The notes below the pieces were generated by a model. The model saw nothing but the letters and a program-made list of their open reading frames with translations. It was not told where the DNA came from and ran no database searches. Below, in pieces: positions 25,025 through 34,040 of a stretch of 36,442 nt of DNA (position 1 is the first letter of the stretch; each line of letters begins with the position of its first letter). The stretch spans positions 1-36,442 of the forward strand of contig CAZXBG010000016.1 in the NCBI GenBank assembly GCA_964638865.1, in the 5' to 3' direction. Origin of the DNA: UBA7236 sp964638865 (lineage in GTDB: Bacteria > Bacteroidota > Bacteroidia > Chitinophagales > BACL12). The position numbers were made by a program, and so were the translations under genes.

Positions 25025-27523
25025 ATGGACGAATTAACGCATCAGCATGCTGTTCAAACTATAAATCCGTTTTTCGGACAAGTCGGACATTTATTTGTAA
25101 TTATCGCTTTTATCGCGGCCATATTTGCTGCGGTTTTTTATTTCTTGTCTGTTCAGTCAAAAAATGATATTGACAAACTGCAAAGAAGAAAAATTGCCCG
25201 CTCCTTTTTTATCGGACATGGTTTCTCTGTAATAGGTATTGTTGTTACATTATTTATCATGATATTCAACCATCATTTTGAATATCATTATGTGTGGTCG
25301 CATTCTTCCACCGATCTGCAAATGAAATATGTACTTTCCTGTTTTTGGGAAGGGCAGGAGGGAAGTTTTTTACTGTGGAGTTTCTGGCATGTAGTATTGG
25401 GAACGGTGTTGCTGTTCCGCGCCAAAAAATGGGAAGCACCAGTTATGGCAGTTGTTTGTTTAATGCAGGTTTTTCTCATGACCTATTTATTGGGAATTTA
25501 TATCACCGATACCGTGCATATTGGAAATTCGCCCTTTATTTTATTAAAGGATAAACTTACCACAGACCCTGTTTTTTTATTTTCAGATTATATGCGTTTT
25601 ATTCCGGATGGAACAGGATTGAATGCATTGTTACAAAATTATTGGATGGTAATACATCCACCGGTTTTATTTTGCGGATTTGCTGCTATTACAATTCCAT
25701 TTGCATTTGGTGTAGCAGGTTTATGGACAAAAAAATATACCGAATGGGTTAAACCTGCAATTCCTTACGCATTATTTGCCGGAATGGTATTGGGTACAGG
25801 TATATTAATGGGAGGAGCATGGGCTTATGAAGCGCTGAGTTTTGGAGGTTTCTGGGCTTGGGATCCGGTGGAAAATGCTTCGCTTATTCCATGGCTGATT
25901 ATGGTTGCAGGTTTGCATAATCTCGTGATTGCGAAAGCCACGGGACATGCAATGCGATCTAGTTTTGTTATGATTTTCCTCTCCTTTTATTTTGTCTTAT
26001 ATTCTTCTTTTTTAACACGTAGCGGAGTTTTAGGTGATACAAGTGTACACGCTTTTGTAGAAGAAGGATTGACAAATCATCTCCTCTTATTTTTATTTGT
26101 GTTTATTTTAATCTCACTTATACCATTAATCAGAAACTGGAAAAAAATTCCGGTGAAAGAAAAAGAAGAATCATTATCCTCAAGGGAATTCTGGATGTTC
26201 GTGGGTTCGTTGGTTTTATTATTTGCCGGAATACATGTGATATTTTTTACTTCAATTCCTGTTTATAATGTTTTATTCGGACATATTAATGATCTGTTAG
26301 GAACTTCACTTCCTTCTGACATGAGTAAGCCGGAAGATGAAATTCATTTTTATACCGGTGTGCAAATATGGGTTGGGATATTAATTGCCATGCTTTCTGC
26401 CTTTGCACAATATTTAAAATATAAAGCATCGGAAACCAAACAATTTTATCGCAGTATAGCATCCTCTGTAATTTTTGCACTCGCTGCAGCAATAATAAGT
26501 TCTATTTTATTAGATAAAATTTGGCATATCACTTCAGATCGCGGAATTTTTCATTTAGTAACAAAATATTCGATATTATTTTTTGCGGGATGGTTTTCGT
26601 TGATAGCAAATTTCCAATATTTGGTTCGGGTGTTAAAAGGTAAAATAAAAGTTGCAGGTGGTGCTATTGCACATATTGGATTTGCTGTTTTATTATTGGG
26701 GATATTAATTTCGAATGCTGGTCAAAGAGTTATTTCCGAAAACACCTTTGGGGTTAGTTTTACCGGTGAGGGAATGGATAATACTTTTCAGCGCGAAAAT
26801 GTTCGGTTGATAAGAAATGCTCCATTGCCACTGCAGAATTATTTAGTTACCTACTTAGGGGATAGTGTTTCAAATGAAGCTACTTACTATAACTTATTGT
26901 TTAGAAAAATTGATCCTGAAACTCAAAAAGTGGAACAGGAATTTATGTTGCATCCATATTTATTAATGGACAAAAAAATGCAGCAATTAGCTCCTAATCC
27001 TGATACGAAACATTTTTTAACTTACGATGTATTTACGCACGTTACATCACTACCGGGTGAAGGATCAAAAAATGCAAAACCGCAGGTAACTGTTGACACC
27101 GTTTCTATAGGTGATACTATTAAATTTAATACCGGTTATTTTGTTTTAAATGATGTTTCAAGATATATTGGTTCTAGCGATTCGATTGGCGCAGGAGCTC
27201 AACTTTCTGCTCATGTAGGATCTGCAAATGAAAAACTGGAGGCGCAGTATATTTTATCGATGAACGACAGCACGGTAATGCAAGGCACTGCAACAACACA
27301 AATTGCAAATGTGAGTATCACATTCAGCGGCATACTACCGGCCCAACAACAATTTATTTTCACCACTACCGATAGTACTTTAAATGATGATTGGATCGTA
27401 ATAAAATCTATTATATTTCCAATGATTAACCTGGTTTGGATTGGAACAATCGTTATGGCACTTGGATTTTTGATCAGTTTAATTAAAAGAACCAGAGATA
27501 ATAAAATTTCGAAGAATACATGA
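25025..27523 (+). CDS. ccmF: Cytochrome c haem lyase subunit CcmF
   Basis: A polytopic inner-membrane protein that ligates haem to CxxCH motifs of exported cytochromes. The WWD signature GGFWAWDPVENASLIPWL spans about residues 274-291, with the preceding HPPVLFCGFA histidine element at about 211-220. It has 832 residues, longer than the typical proteobacterial CcmF (about 650); the extra length is a periplasmic C-terminal section before the last TM segment (about 800-820). It lies between ccmE and a DUF2520 gene, whose ATG overlaps the ccmF stop (ATGA). No other ccm genes are in the window. Confidence 0.94.
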   Translation: MDELTHQHAVQTINPFFGQVGHLFVIIAFIAAIFAAVFYFLSVQSKNDIDKLQRRKIARSFFIGHGFSVIGIVVTLFIMIFNHHFEYHYVWSHSSTDLQMKYVLSCFWEGQEGSFLLWSFWHVVLGTVLLFRAKKWEAPVMAVVCLMQVFLMTYLLGIYITDTVHIGNSPFILLKDKLTTDPVFLFSDYMRFIPDGTGLNALLQNYWMVIHPPVLFCGFAAITIPFAFGVAGLWTKKYTEWVKPAIPYALFAGMVLGTGILMGGAWAYEALSFGGFWAWDPVENASLIPWLIMVAGLHNLVIAKATGHAMRSSFVMIFLSFYFVLYSSFLTRSGVLGDTSVHAFVEEGLTNHLLLFLFVFILISLIPLIRNWKKIPVKEKEESLSSREFWMFVGSLVLLFAGIHVIFFTSIPVYNVLFGHINDLLGTSLPSDMSKPEDEIHFYTGVQIWVGILIAMLSAFAQYLKYKASETKQFYRSIASSVIFALAAAIISSILLDKIWHITSDRGIFHLVTKYSILFFAGWFSLIANFQYLVRVLKGKIKVAGGAIAHIGFAVLLLGILISNAGQRVISENTFGVSFTGEGMDNTFQRENVRLIRNAPLPLQNYLVTYLGDSVSNEATYYNLLFRKIDPETQKVEQEFMLHPYLLMDKKMQQLAPNPDTKHFLTYDVFTHVTSLPGEGSKNAKPQVTVDTVSIGDTIKFNTGYFVLNDVSRYIGSSDSIGAGAQLSAHVGSANEKLEAQYILSMNDSTVMQGTATTQIANVSITFSGILPAQQQFIFTTTDSTLNDDWIVIKSIIFPMINLVWIGTIVMALGFLISLIKRTRDNKISKNT

Positions 27524-28305
27524 AGCCCGGTATAAAAAATATTTCTATAATAGGTGCCGGAAATGTCGCATGGCATTTGGGAAATGCATTTGCAAAAGCG
27601 GGAATTAAAATAAACCATATTGCAGGTAGAGATCACGATAAAACAAAACAACTTGCCGAATTATTGGGTTCTAAAAGTTTTGGTGCCTTAGAAGAGGAAA
27701 TTCCGGAATCTGATCTTTATCTTTTGGCTGTGAAGGATGATGTTATCAGAACGGTTTTTGAAAAAATTTATAAAAAAGGAAGATTTATTGTACATCTTGC
27801 AGGTGCCATAGAGGGCAACATTTTGGCAATGCATAATAATAACTACGGAGTTATTTGGCCAATGCAAACACTTACAAAAAATAATGATATTGATCTGCAA
27901 CATACCTTAATTGCAGTCTCCGGTAATTCGCCGGAATATCAATTAATGTTAAAGGAGCTTGCATCCAGGATTTCGTCGCGAGTAATAGAAGTAAGTGATG
28001 GTCAAAGAGCAATCATGCATTTATCTGCAGTGTGGATTAATAATTATACAAATCATATGTATGATATTGCCTATAATTTGTTAAAGGAGAATAATTTATC
28101 CCTCGAACTTTTTTATCCGTTAATGGAGGAGCATTTAACAAAAATAAAAGAAATAGCGCCTGATCAGTTGCAAACCGGTCCTGCTATTCGCGGCGACATG
28201 GCAACTCTGGCGAAACATAAAAGCATGTTGAATAATCATAAGGATTGGAAGGAGTTATACGCTACCTTGGCTAAAAGCATCTTGCACAAATACATAAATA
28301 AATAA
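27520..28305 (+). CDS. Rossmann-fold DUF2520 family oxidoreductase-like protein
   Basis: A 261-residue protein with the N-terminal dinucleotide motif IIGAGNVAWHLG (residues 10-21) and a C-terminal helical domain, the arrangement of the DUF2520 / F420-dependent-NADP-oxidoreductase-like family. It resembles small imine- or ketopantoate-type reductases, but no substrate is known. The ATG overlaps the ccmF stop codon, so the two are co-translated. Its neighbours are haem-transfer and Fe-S genes. A link to these is possible but only from position. Confidence 0.85.
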   Translation: MKPGIKNISIIGAGNVAWHLGNAFAKAGIKINHIAGRDHDKTKQLAELLGSKSFGALEEEIPESDLYLLAVKDDVIRTVFEKIYKKGRFIVHLAGAIEGNILAMHNNNYGVIWPMQTLTKNNDIDLQHTLIAVSGNSPEYQLMLKELASRISSRVIEVSDGQRAIMHLSAVWINNYTNHMYDIAYNLLKENNLSLELFYPLMEEHLTKIKEIAPDQLQTGPAIRGDMATLAKHKSMLNNHKDWKELYATLAKSILHKYINK

Positions 28306-28326
28306 TTATTATTTTACATTCAGGTT

Positions 28327-28656
28327 ATGGTTACTATAAAATATATTTTTGAGGATGGAAGTGAGGAAAAACAGATCGAGATTGATGCCGGTCATACCGT
28401 ACTCGAAGCTGCATTATTGAATGATATTAAATTAAATCATAATTGTGGTGGAGTTTGTGCATGCAGTACTTGTCATGTTTATATTGAAAAAGGTATGGAC
28501 ACCCTACCCGAAACTACTGAAAAAGAAGAAGATTTTATTGATCGTGCCCGTGATCCAAGATTGAATTCGCGTTTAAGTTGTCAGTGCGATCTGATGGAAG
28601 ACGATACTTATATAGAAGTAATTGTACCTGATCAATCTACTATTATAGCATCATAA
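28327..28656 (+). CDS. Adrenodoxin-type 2Fe-2S ferredoxin
   Basis: A 109-residue electron carrier. The cluster cysteines are C40, C46 and C49 (CGGVCACSTC, with an additional C44) and C85 in the SRLSCQC segment, matching the adrenodoxin/Isc-ferredoxin pattern C-x5-C-x2-C...C. It starts 21 bases after the DUF2520 gene and is followed 25 bases later by iscX. The pairing with iscX mirrors the fdx-iscX order seen at the end of isc operons. It is probably the electron donor for Fe-S cluster assembly, although a role with another reductase cannot be excluded. Confidence 0.93.
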   Translation: MVTIKYIFEDGSEEKQIEIDAGHTVLEAALLNDIKLNHNCGGVCACSTCHVYIEKGMDTLPETTEKEEDFIDRARDPRLNSRLSCQCDLMEDDTYIEVIVPDQSTIIAS

Positions 28657-28681
28657 TTATTTAACATTATTCGTTCATACT

Positions 28682-28924
28682 ATGAATCATTTTGAAGAAC
28701 CTCCAATTTATTGGAACGACCATGAAGATATTGCCCTTAAATTGCACGAACGTTTTGGTGACGATTTCGGAGAATCGAAAATTTACAGAATTCGTTTTAC
28801 CGAATTGATTGAATGGGTGCTCGAATTACCCGATTTTAAAGGCACCCGGGAAGAATGTAACGAAGGACATCTGGAAATGATTCAAAGTGCCTGGGTGTAT
28901 GAATGGAGAGATGCGAGGAAGTAG
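28682..28924 (+). CDS. iscX: Fe-S cluster assembly protein IscX
   Basis: An 80-residue acidic helical protein, slightly longer than the usual 66. The pattern IYWNDHEDIALKL, RFTELIEWVLELPDF, GHLEMIQSAW and YEWRD matches IscX, which binds the cysteine desulfurase IscS and modulates cluster assembly. It directly follows a 2Fe-2S ferredoxin gene, as in isc operons, but iscS, iscU and hscAB are not nearby. The gene is followed by a 116-base gap with short direct repeats. Confidence 0.9.
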   Translation: MNHFEEPPIYWNDHEDIALKLHERFGDDFGESKIYRIRFTELIEWVLELPDFKGTREECNEGHLEMIQSAWVYEWRDARK

Positions 28925-28939
28925 GGGGCAGTGGCAGTA

Positions 28940-29004
28940 GGCAGTAGGCAGATTGTCAATCCGGAGACGGGAACCAGTGGCAGTAGGCAGATTGTCAACC
29001 CGGA
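28940..29004 (+). repeat. Two-copy 26-base direct repeat (39-base period)
   Basis: GGCAGTAGGCAG plus ATTGTCAATCCGGA (28940-28965) recurs at 28979-29004 with one change. The surrounding GGCAGTGGCAGTAGGCAGTAGG text and the GAACTTTGAACCCAGAACTT stretch at about 29010-29028 are low-complexity DNA. It sits in the only sizeable gap of the ccm-maf cluster. Confidence 0.75.
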
Positions 29005-29040
29005 ATTAAGAACTTTGAACCCAGAACTTATAACTTACCA

Positions 29041-29973
29041 ATGCAACATTGGCTAAAACTCATACGACCTATAAACCTGCTCTTGCTTGCGGCAACTATG
29101 TACTTTATAGATGCATTTGTTTTGCAACCCAATTTTAATACCTATGGAATAACATTTATACTGACTGAATTTCAATTCTTTTTATTAGTGCTTTCTACTG
29201 TCATGATCTGTGCTGCAGGATATATTATTAACGATTATTACGATGTTGAAATTGACAGCATTAATAAACCGGAGAAACAAATTATAGGAAAATACATCAA
29301 ACCACAAAAAGCTTTTACTGCGTATTTAATTTTGAGCGGAACAGGGTTGGCAATAGGAGCATATTTAAGTATTGCCATTGATTTCTGGAAACTTACAACG
29401 TTGTTTGTTATCGCAATTTTTTTATTGTACTTTTATTCCGCTTCCTTCAAACGCACTCCATTACTTGGTAATATCATTGTAGCATTTCTGGCGGGTTTAA
29501 GCGTTTTATTAATTCTTTTTTTTGAACCAAGTTTATATCGTCTCGCTCGTCCTGCTGATTATTTTATTGCCGGAATGGTTACCAAATATATTATTGGCAT
29601 TAGTGTTTTTGCCTTTACACTTACTGTAGTAAGAGAGGTAGTGAAAACAATGGAAGATGTGGACGGAGATAAAAAAATGGGTGCAAAAACAATTGCCGTA
29701 AAATGGGGGATGAAAACCTCAAAAGTGATCTCTGTTATTTTTATTTTATTTACTATCCTGGCCTTGTTGTATATTTTATTGCAAGTATTAAACAGTGATA
29801 CCAAGGTCTATTTCTACTACCTGAATGCACTAAATTTATTTTTGTTATTTATTGCTTTCAAAATAATTTCCGCAAAAACAAAAGTTCAATACTCCGGTAT
29901 AAGCACCTTAGTAAAAGTAGCCATGCTTATTGGAATTTGTATCATGCCATTATATTATATTCTAGAATTTTAA
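29041..29973 (+). CDS. UbiA-family prenyltransferase
   Basis: An integral membrane prenyltransferase of 310 residues with about eight or nine TM segments. The first Asp-rich motif is NDYYDVEID (64-72) and the second is DVDGDKKMG. Members transfer polyprenyl groups to aromatic or polar acceptors (quinones, haem O, glyceryl phosphate). The acceptor cannot be told from sequence alone. It starts the last part of the cluster; the maf gene follows after a 3-base gap. The UbiX gene far to the left (79-648) belongs to a related pathway type, but there is no positional link. Confidence 0.87.
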   Translation: MQHWLKLIRPINLLLLAATMYFIDAFVLQPNFNTYGITFILTEFQFFLLVLSTVMICAAGYIINDYYDVEIDSINKPEKQIIGKYIKPQKAFTAYLILSGTGLAIGAYLSIAIDFWKLTTLFVIAIFLLYFYSASFKRTPLLGNIIVAFLAGLSVLLILFFEPSLYRLARPADYFIAGMVTKYIIGISVFAFTLTVVREVVKTMEDVDGDKKMGAKTIAVKWGMKTSKVISVIFILFTILALLYILLQVLNSDTKVYFYYLNALNLFLLFIAFKIISAKTKVQYSGISTLVKVAMLIGICIMPLYYILEF

Positions 29974-29976
29974 CCT

Positions 29977-30543
29977 ATGCAAATTAAATTAGCCTCAGGT
30001 TCGCCACGCAGAAGTCAATTGCTAAAAGAAGCAGGATTTGCATTTGAAATTCTGAAAATTGATGTGGAAGAATCTTTCCCGGAATCGATACCCGTAAATG
30101 ATGTTCCTTTATTTCTGGCCCAAAAAAAAATGTTTGAGGCAAACAAAAGCAGGAGTGAGGATGATATTATCATTACTGCCGATACTGTTGTAATTCTTGA
30201 AAACAAAATCATAAATAAACCCTTAGATGAGGCCGATGCAATTGCTATCTTAACAGACCTTTCCGGAAAAATGCATCTTGTTGTATCCGGAGTTTGTATC
30301 GCAACTTCCACGCACCAATATGATCTGGAAGTAACTACAAAAGTTTATTTTGACAGTATGAATGAAGAAGAAATAATTTATTATGTCAAAAACTTTCAAC
30401 CCTTCGACAAAGCCGGAGCCTACGCTATTCAGGAATGGATTGGAATTAATAAAATTGTAAAAATTGAAGGCGATTATTACAACGTAGTAGGATTTCCAAT
30501 GAGCAAAATATATCCCATTCTTACAACTTTAATGGAAGGTTGA
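29977..30543 (+). CDS. maf: Maf family nucleoside triphosphate pyrophosphatase
   Basis: Hydrolyses non-canonical or pyrimidine nucleoside triphosphates (house-cleaning) and is linked to septum formation in some species. It has 188 residues, normal for Maf. SGSPRRSQLL (about 7-16) is the family N-terminus, TADTVV carries the catalytic aspartate, and the FDKAGAYAIQ segment is diagnostic. It begins three bases after the UbiA gene. Directly downstream is the 81-base tandem repeat. Confidence 0.95.
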   Translation: MQIKLASGSPRRSQLLKEAGFAFEILKIDVEESFPESIPVNDVPLFLAQKKMFEANKSRSEDDIIITADTVVILENKIINKPLDEADAIAILTDLSGKMHLVVSGVCIATSTHQYDLEVTTKVYFDSMNEEEIIYYVKNFQPFDKAGAYAIQEWIGINKIVKIEGDYYNVVGFPMSKIYPILTTLMEG

Positions 30544-30829
30544 TGAAATTGAACAGTGTGCAGACAGCAGTGAGCAGTGGGCAGTTTGTAAAAGTGGAGC
30601 TATTTCCTCCATAATAAACTATTTCAATCACTAAAATAGTCGCAGTCGCAGTGTGCAGTGAGCAGTTTGTCAAAGTGGAGCTGTTTCCTCCGTAGTAAAC
30701 TATTTCAATCACTAAAAAAGTCACAGTCACAGTGGAAAGTGTGCACTCATCTTGTAACAACACATTTCAGTCCATGCGAAAAAACCCTCGAACATCCTCG
30801 CCCCTTTCGAAGCCATCAACTCCATCATT
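30544..30829. other. Convergent intergenic region carrying an 81-base tandem repeat
   Basis: 286 bases between maf (plus) and the aminotransferase (minus). It begins with GCAGACAGCAGTGAGCAGTGGGCAG-type low-complexity sequence, then the two 81-base repeat units. No clear terminator T-run is visible. Confidence 0.6.
30581..30734 (+). repeat. Two-copy 81-base tandem repeat
   Basis: Unit 1 (30581-30653) and unit 2 (30662-30734) are offset by exactly 81 bases and share GCAGTTTGT, AAGTGGAGCT, TTTCCTCC, AAACTATTTCAATCACTAAA and a CAGTC(G/A)CAGTG end with a few substitutions. They are separated by TGCAGTGA. The GCAGTGAGCAG flanks belong to the CAGTGAG low-complexity family seen elsewhere in this window. 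Confidence 0.85.
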
Positions 30830-32011
30830 TTAGATACTGACAATCTCCCTAACACTATCCACCAATACATCAATCTCTTCCATCGTATTATAATAATGCG
30901 GAGAAATACGCAAAGCAGCTTCCACATGTTTTTGATTAAAATCCATTAACGCGAATTTTTTTGCGGCAGCTCCTACATTAATATTTTTTTTTACCAATTG
31001 GTTTTTTAATTCAAATACATCGTAATTATCTGTAGTTAAGGAAATAATAGCTGATAAATTTTTCCCCTGATCTAATAATCGCACACTAGGAATAGCAGAT
31101 AATTTTGTTCTGGCATAAGAACATAAAATTTTATTTCTTTCCGCTATGGAATCAATTCCCACATTTAATATATAATTAATGGCAACAATTGCACCCATTT
31201 GAATTGCATACGACATTTCCGTCAACTCAAATCTTTTTGCGTCAGGTAAATGCTGATAAACATTATCCTCAATCCAATCTGCTCCGCGCATATCAATAAA
31301 CATCGGTTCTAATGACCGGGTCAACATTTTATCCGAAACAAATAGAATTCCTCCGCCTCGGGGTCCGCGCATAAATTTGCGTGTTGCAGCAGCTAAAAAA
31401 TCACATTTTATTTTCGAAGTATCAACATTTATTTGTCCTACACTCTGACATGCATCCACAATATAGATTACATCTTCCTCAGAACAAATATTGCCAATTT
31501 CTTCCACAGGTTGTATCATGCCGGTATTATTTGGAACATGCGTAACAGCAACTAAAACAGGACGATGTTTTTTAATCAATTCAGAAACCGAGTTTACATC
31601 AACCTCCCCAATTTCCGTATTTTCAGCCCTGATTATCTGAACACCAAACCTTTTTTGCAGCGATAAAAATTGTATCTGATTGGAAACATAATCGTTTAGC
31701 GTAGTGAGAATAATATCTCCATTTTTAAATGGAATTGCAGAAAGTGCTTTAATATAGGAATCAGTTGAACTGCTTGTAAATGCAATGTTTTCTGCTTTGC
31801 AATTTAAAAGTTTTGCAGCGGAAGTATAAAAGGTATTTAATTCCTCCGCTTTTAGTGCAGCATATTCATAACCACCCGTAAGCGATTCTTCCCCGATAAA
31901 GTTTTTAACTGCATTAACAACAGATTGAGGAGGTAATGAACATCCGGCATTATTAAAATGCATTTTAGAGCGACAACCCGGAGTTTCACTGCGCAATAAT
32001 TCAATATTCAT
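30830..32011 (-). CDS. Class V aminotransferase-fold PLP enzyme
   Basis: A 393-residue PLP enzyme related to cysteine desulfurases and isopenicillin-N-epimerase-like proteins. D186 (YIVDACQSVGQ) contacts the PLP ring, and K212 (ATRKFMRGPRG) is the Schiff-base lysine. H158 (THVPNNTG) stacks on the ring. A desulfurase-style catalytic cysteine loop is not evident near the C-terminus, so a lyase, epimerase or selenocysteine-lyase-like role is as likely. It is the last gene of a minus-strand run with the nucleoside kinase (12-base gap) and trpS. Its substrate is unknown. Confidence 0.85.
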   Translation of the reverse strand: MNIELLRSETPGCRSKMHFNNAGCSLPPQSVVNAVKNFIGEESLTGGYEYAALKAEELNTFYTSAAKLLNCKAENIAFTSSSTDSYIKALSAIPFKNGDIILTTLNDYVSNQIQFLSLQKRFGVQIIRAENTEIGEVDVNSVSELIKKHRPVLVAVTHVPNNTGMIQPVEEIGNICSEEDVIYIVDACQSVGQINVDTSKIKCDFLAAATRKFMRGPRGGGILFVSDKMLTRSLEPMFIDMRGADWIEDNVYQHLPDAKRFELTEMSYAIQMGAIVAINYILNVGIDSIAERNKILCSYARTKLSAIPSVRLLDQGKNLSAIISLTTDNYDVFELKNQLVKKNINVGAAAKKFALMDFNQKHVEAALRISPHYYNTMEEIDVLVDSVREIVSI

Positions 32012-32023
32012 AAAGAATTAAAT

Positions 32024-32818
32024 TTAAAATAAACCGAATAGTTCGGTGTTCACACGTTGAATAACATCACTTAGATCTTCGTTATTCTCTGCAAAATTGC
32101 AATGGTCAATATCAATTACCAACAATTTGCCGTGTTTATATTTGCTTATCCAGGCTTCGTAATATTCATTTAATCGACGCAAATAATCAAGACGTAGATT
32201 ATCCTCATACTCACGACCTCTCTTTTGTATCTGATTAACAAGTGCGGGAATAGATCCACGCAAATAAATTAAAAGATCAGGGGGAGAAATTAAGGAGGTA
32301 ATGGAATTAAATATTTCCGTATAATTTTGAAAATCTCTTGTGCTCATTAATCCCATTGCGTGTAAATTCGGAGCAAATATCTGTGCATCTTCATATATGG
32401 TTCTATCTTGCACAACAGTTTTAGTTCCTTTTTGAATTTCAATTATTTGTTTAAATCGCGAATTCAAAAAGTATATCTGCAAATTAAAAGCCCATCTCGG
32501 CATATCCTGATAAAAATCATATAAATAGGGATTATTCTCCACGTCTTCATAATGTGTTTCCCATCCAAATTGTTTTGCAAGTAATTGAGTGAGCGTTGTT
32601 TTTCCTGCGCCTATGTTTCCTGCTACTGCAATATGTTTAATTACTTTTCTATCAGGATCTTTCGGAGTGTTGTGGGAAACTACTTTTATCTCCGGTTCCT
32701 TTTTCACACTTTTCGTGTTTGATTTAATTTCTTCTGCCTTTTTAACTACCGTTTTTTTTGCAGCAGGTGCAGCTATAACAGGAGTAGTTTTTTTTATTGA
32801 TTTGGTTGATTTTGCCAT
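32024..32818 (-). CDS. Deoxynucleoside kinase family protein with Lys-rich N-terminal extension
   Basis: Phosphorylates deoxynucleosides with ATP for nucleotide salvage. The catalytic part starts near residue 60: Walker A GNIGAGKTT (67-75), VQDRTIYEDAQIF, and the arginine LID RGREYE, all typical of the dGK/dCK/dNK family. That part is about 205 residues, the normal length. The first 58 residues are a low-complexity tail of Lys, Ala, Thr and Pro. It could be real or an upstream mis-start, but no nearer start codon with good context exists before the domain. Followed by the PLP enzyme after 12 bases. Confidence 0.88.
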   Translation of the reverse strand: MAKSTKSIKKTTPVIAAPAAKKTVVKKAEEIKSNTKSVKKEPEIKVVSHNTPKDPDRKVIKHIAVAGNIGAGKTTLTQLLAKQFGWETHYEDVENNPYLYDFYQDMPRWAFNLQIYFLNSRFKQIIEIQKGTKTVVQDRTIYEDAQIFAPNLHAMGLMSTRDFQNYTEIFNSITSLISPPDLLIYLRGSIPALVNQIQKRGREYEDNLRLDYLRRLNEYYEAWISKYKHGKLLVIDIDHCNFAENNEDLSDVIQRVNTELFGLF

Positions 32819-32890
32819 TTCTTCTTAGGTTGTGGGTATTCAATTTTAGGTTAAAGTTGATTGAAGGGTACTAAACTTGTGTTGCGGGAG

Positions 32891-33892
32891 TTAAAAGTAG
32901 TTAATTCCCATTATTTTTCGCACTTCGTTGATATTTTTTTGCGCATTTTCTCTTGCTTCTTCTCCACCGCGTTTCACAACCGCGCCCAAATACGCCTCAT
33001 CCTCTATCAGGGAATTGATCTTTTGGCGAATGGGAGAGATGTAAATGATCATATCTTCCGCCAATTGTTTTTTCATATCCCCGTAACGAATTGTGCAATT
33101 ATTGTAATTACTTTCAAAATGTTGAAGGGTATCATCAGCACTTACAATTTTCATCAAAGCAAAAACATTTTGGATTTCCTGCGGTTTTTCCTGATTCATT
33201 TGTGTTGGTCCGCCATCCGTTTTTGCTTTCATTATTTTTTTGCGGATACTTTCATCCTCCTCATTTAAAAAAATAGAATTTCCTTCACCGCCCGATTTGC
33301 TCATTTTGATAGAGCCATCTAAACCCGGCACCTTTATCAATTCCTCCCCAAAATTATAAGCAACAGGTTCCGGAAAAAAGTCCACTTCAAAACGTGAATT
33401 AAATCTTTTCGCAAAATTTCTCGTCATCTCTAAATGTTGTTCCTGATCTTTTCCAACCGGAACTTTGTGCGCTTTGTGAATTATAATATCAGCAGCCATT
33501 AATACTGGATACGTAAGCAAGGCTGCATTAATATTTTCCTGGTGCATTTTTATTTTCTCCTTAAAGGTTGCAACTTTTTCTAACTCACCTTTATAAGCTA
33601 AAGTATTTAATAATAAATATAACTCCGGAATTTGAGGAAGATCACTCTGCACATATATTACCACCTTGTCCGGATCTAAACCACAAGCAAGATAGGTTGC
33701 AACGGTCTGTTTCACCAATACTTTTAGTTCAGCAGGATTATTATGCGTTGTAAGGGAATGATAATCTGCGATAAAAAAGTATCCCTTTATTCCCTTATCT
33801 TCTCCCATACGCACGTAATTGCGCACTGCTCCATAATAATTTCCAAGGTGAAGTATACCGGTGGGTCGGGTTCCACTCACAACAATTTCCAT
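32891..33892 (-). CDS. trpS: Tryptophanyl-tRNA synthetase
   Basis: Charges tRNA-Trp. The start at 33892 (MEIVVSGTRPTG) gives 333 residues and matches the family; an in-frame ATG 90 bases upstream would add a non-conserved tail (MRNVNKEIRE...). HLGNYYG (about residues 15-21) is the HIGH-like signature and KMSKS is the second catalytic motif. It is first in a minus-strand run, 72 bases ahead of the nucleoside kinase, and divergent from gatC. Confidence 0.96.
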   Translation of the reverse strand: MEIVVSGTRPTGILHLGNYYGAVRNYVRMGEDKGIKGYFFIADYHSLTTHNNPAELKVLVKQTVATYLACGLDPDKVVIYVQSDLPQIPELYLLLNTLAYKGELEKVATFKEKIKMHQENINAALLTYPVLMAADIIIHKAHKVPVGKDQEQHLEMTRNFAKRFNSRFEVDFFPEPVAYNFGEELIKVPGLDGSIKMSKSGGEGNSIFLNEEDESIRKKIMKAKTDGGPTQMNQEKPQEIQNVFALMKIVSADDTLQHFESNYNNCTIRYGDMKKQLAEDMIIYISPIRQKINSLIEDEAYLGAVVKRGGEEARENAQKNINEVRKIMGINYF

Positions 33893-34040
33893 GCGGCGAA
33901 AATAGAAAAAAGATACCGTAAGTTTGAAGAAAAAGGCATTTGATTCCAGAGTTTCACGAATTTCTTTATTAACATTCCTCAAACTATGTTTATTTGCCTT
34001 CGCTGCTCAGCTCAATAAAAAATTGCAGTAACTTTATGCC

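Noticed and set aside
30521..30763. Minus-strand reading frame of 80 codons across the 81-base repeat
   Set aside because: The frame is open because the repeat length is a multiple of three. It overlaps the end of maf, has no signal, domain or start context, and its codon use is unlike that of the neighbouring genes.
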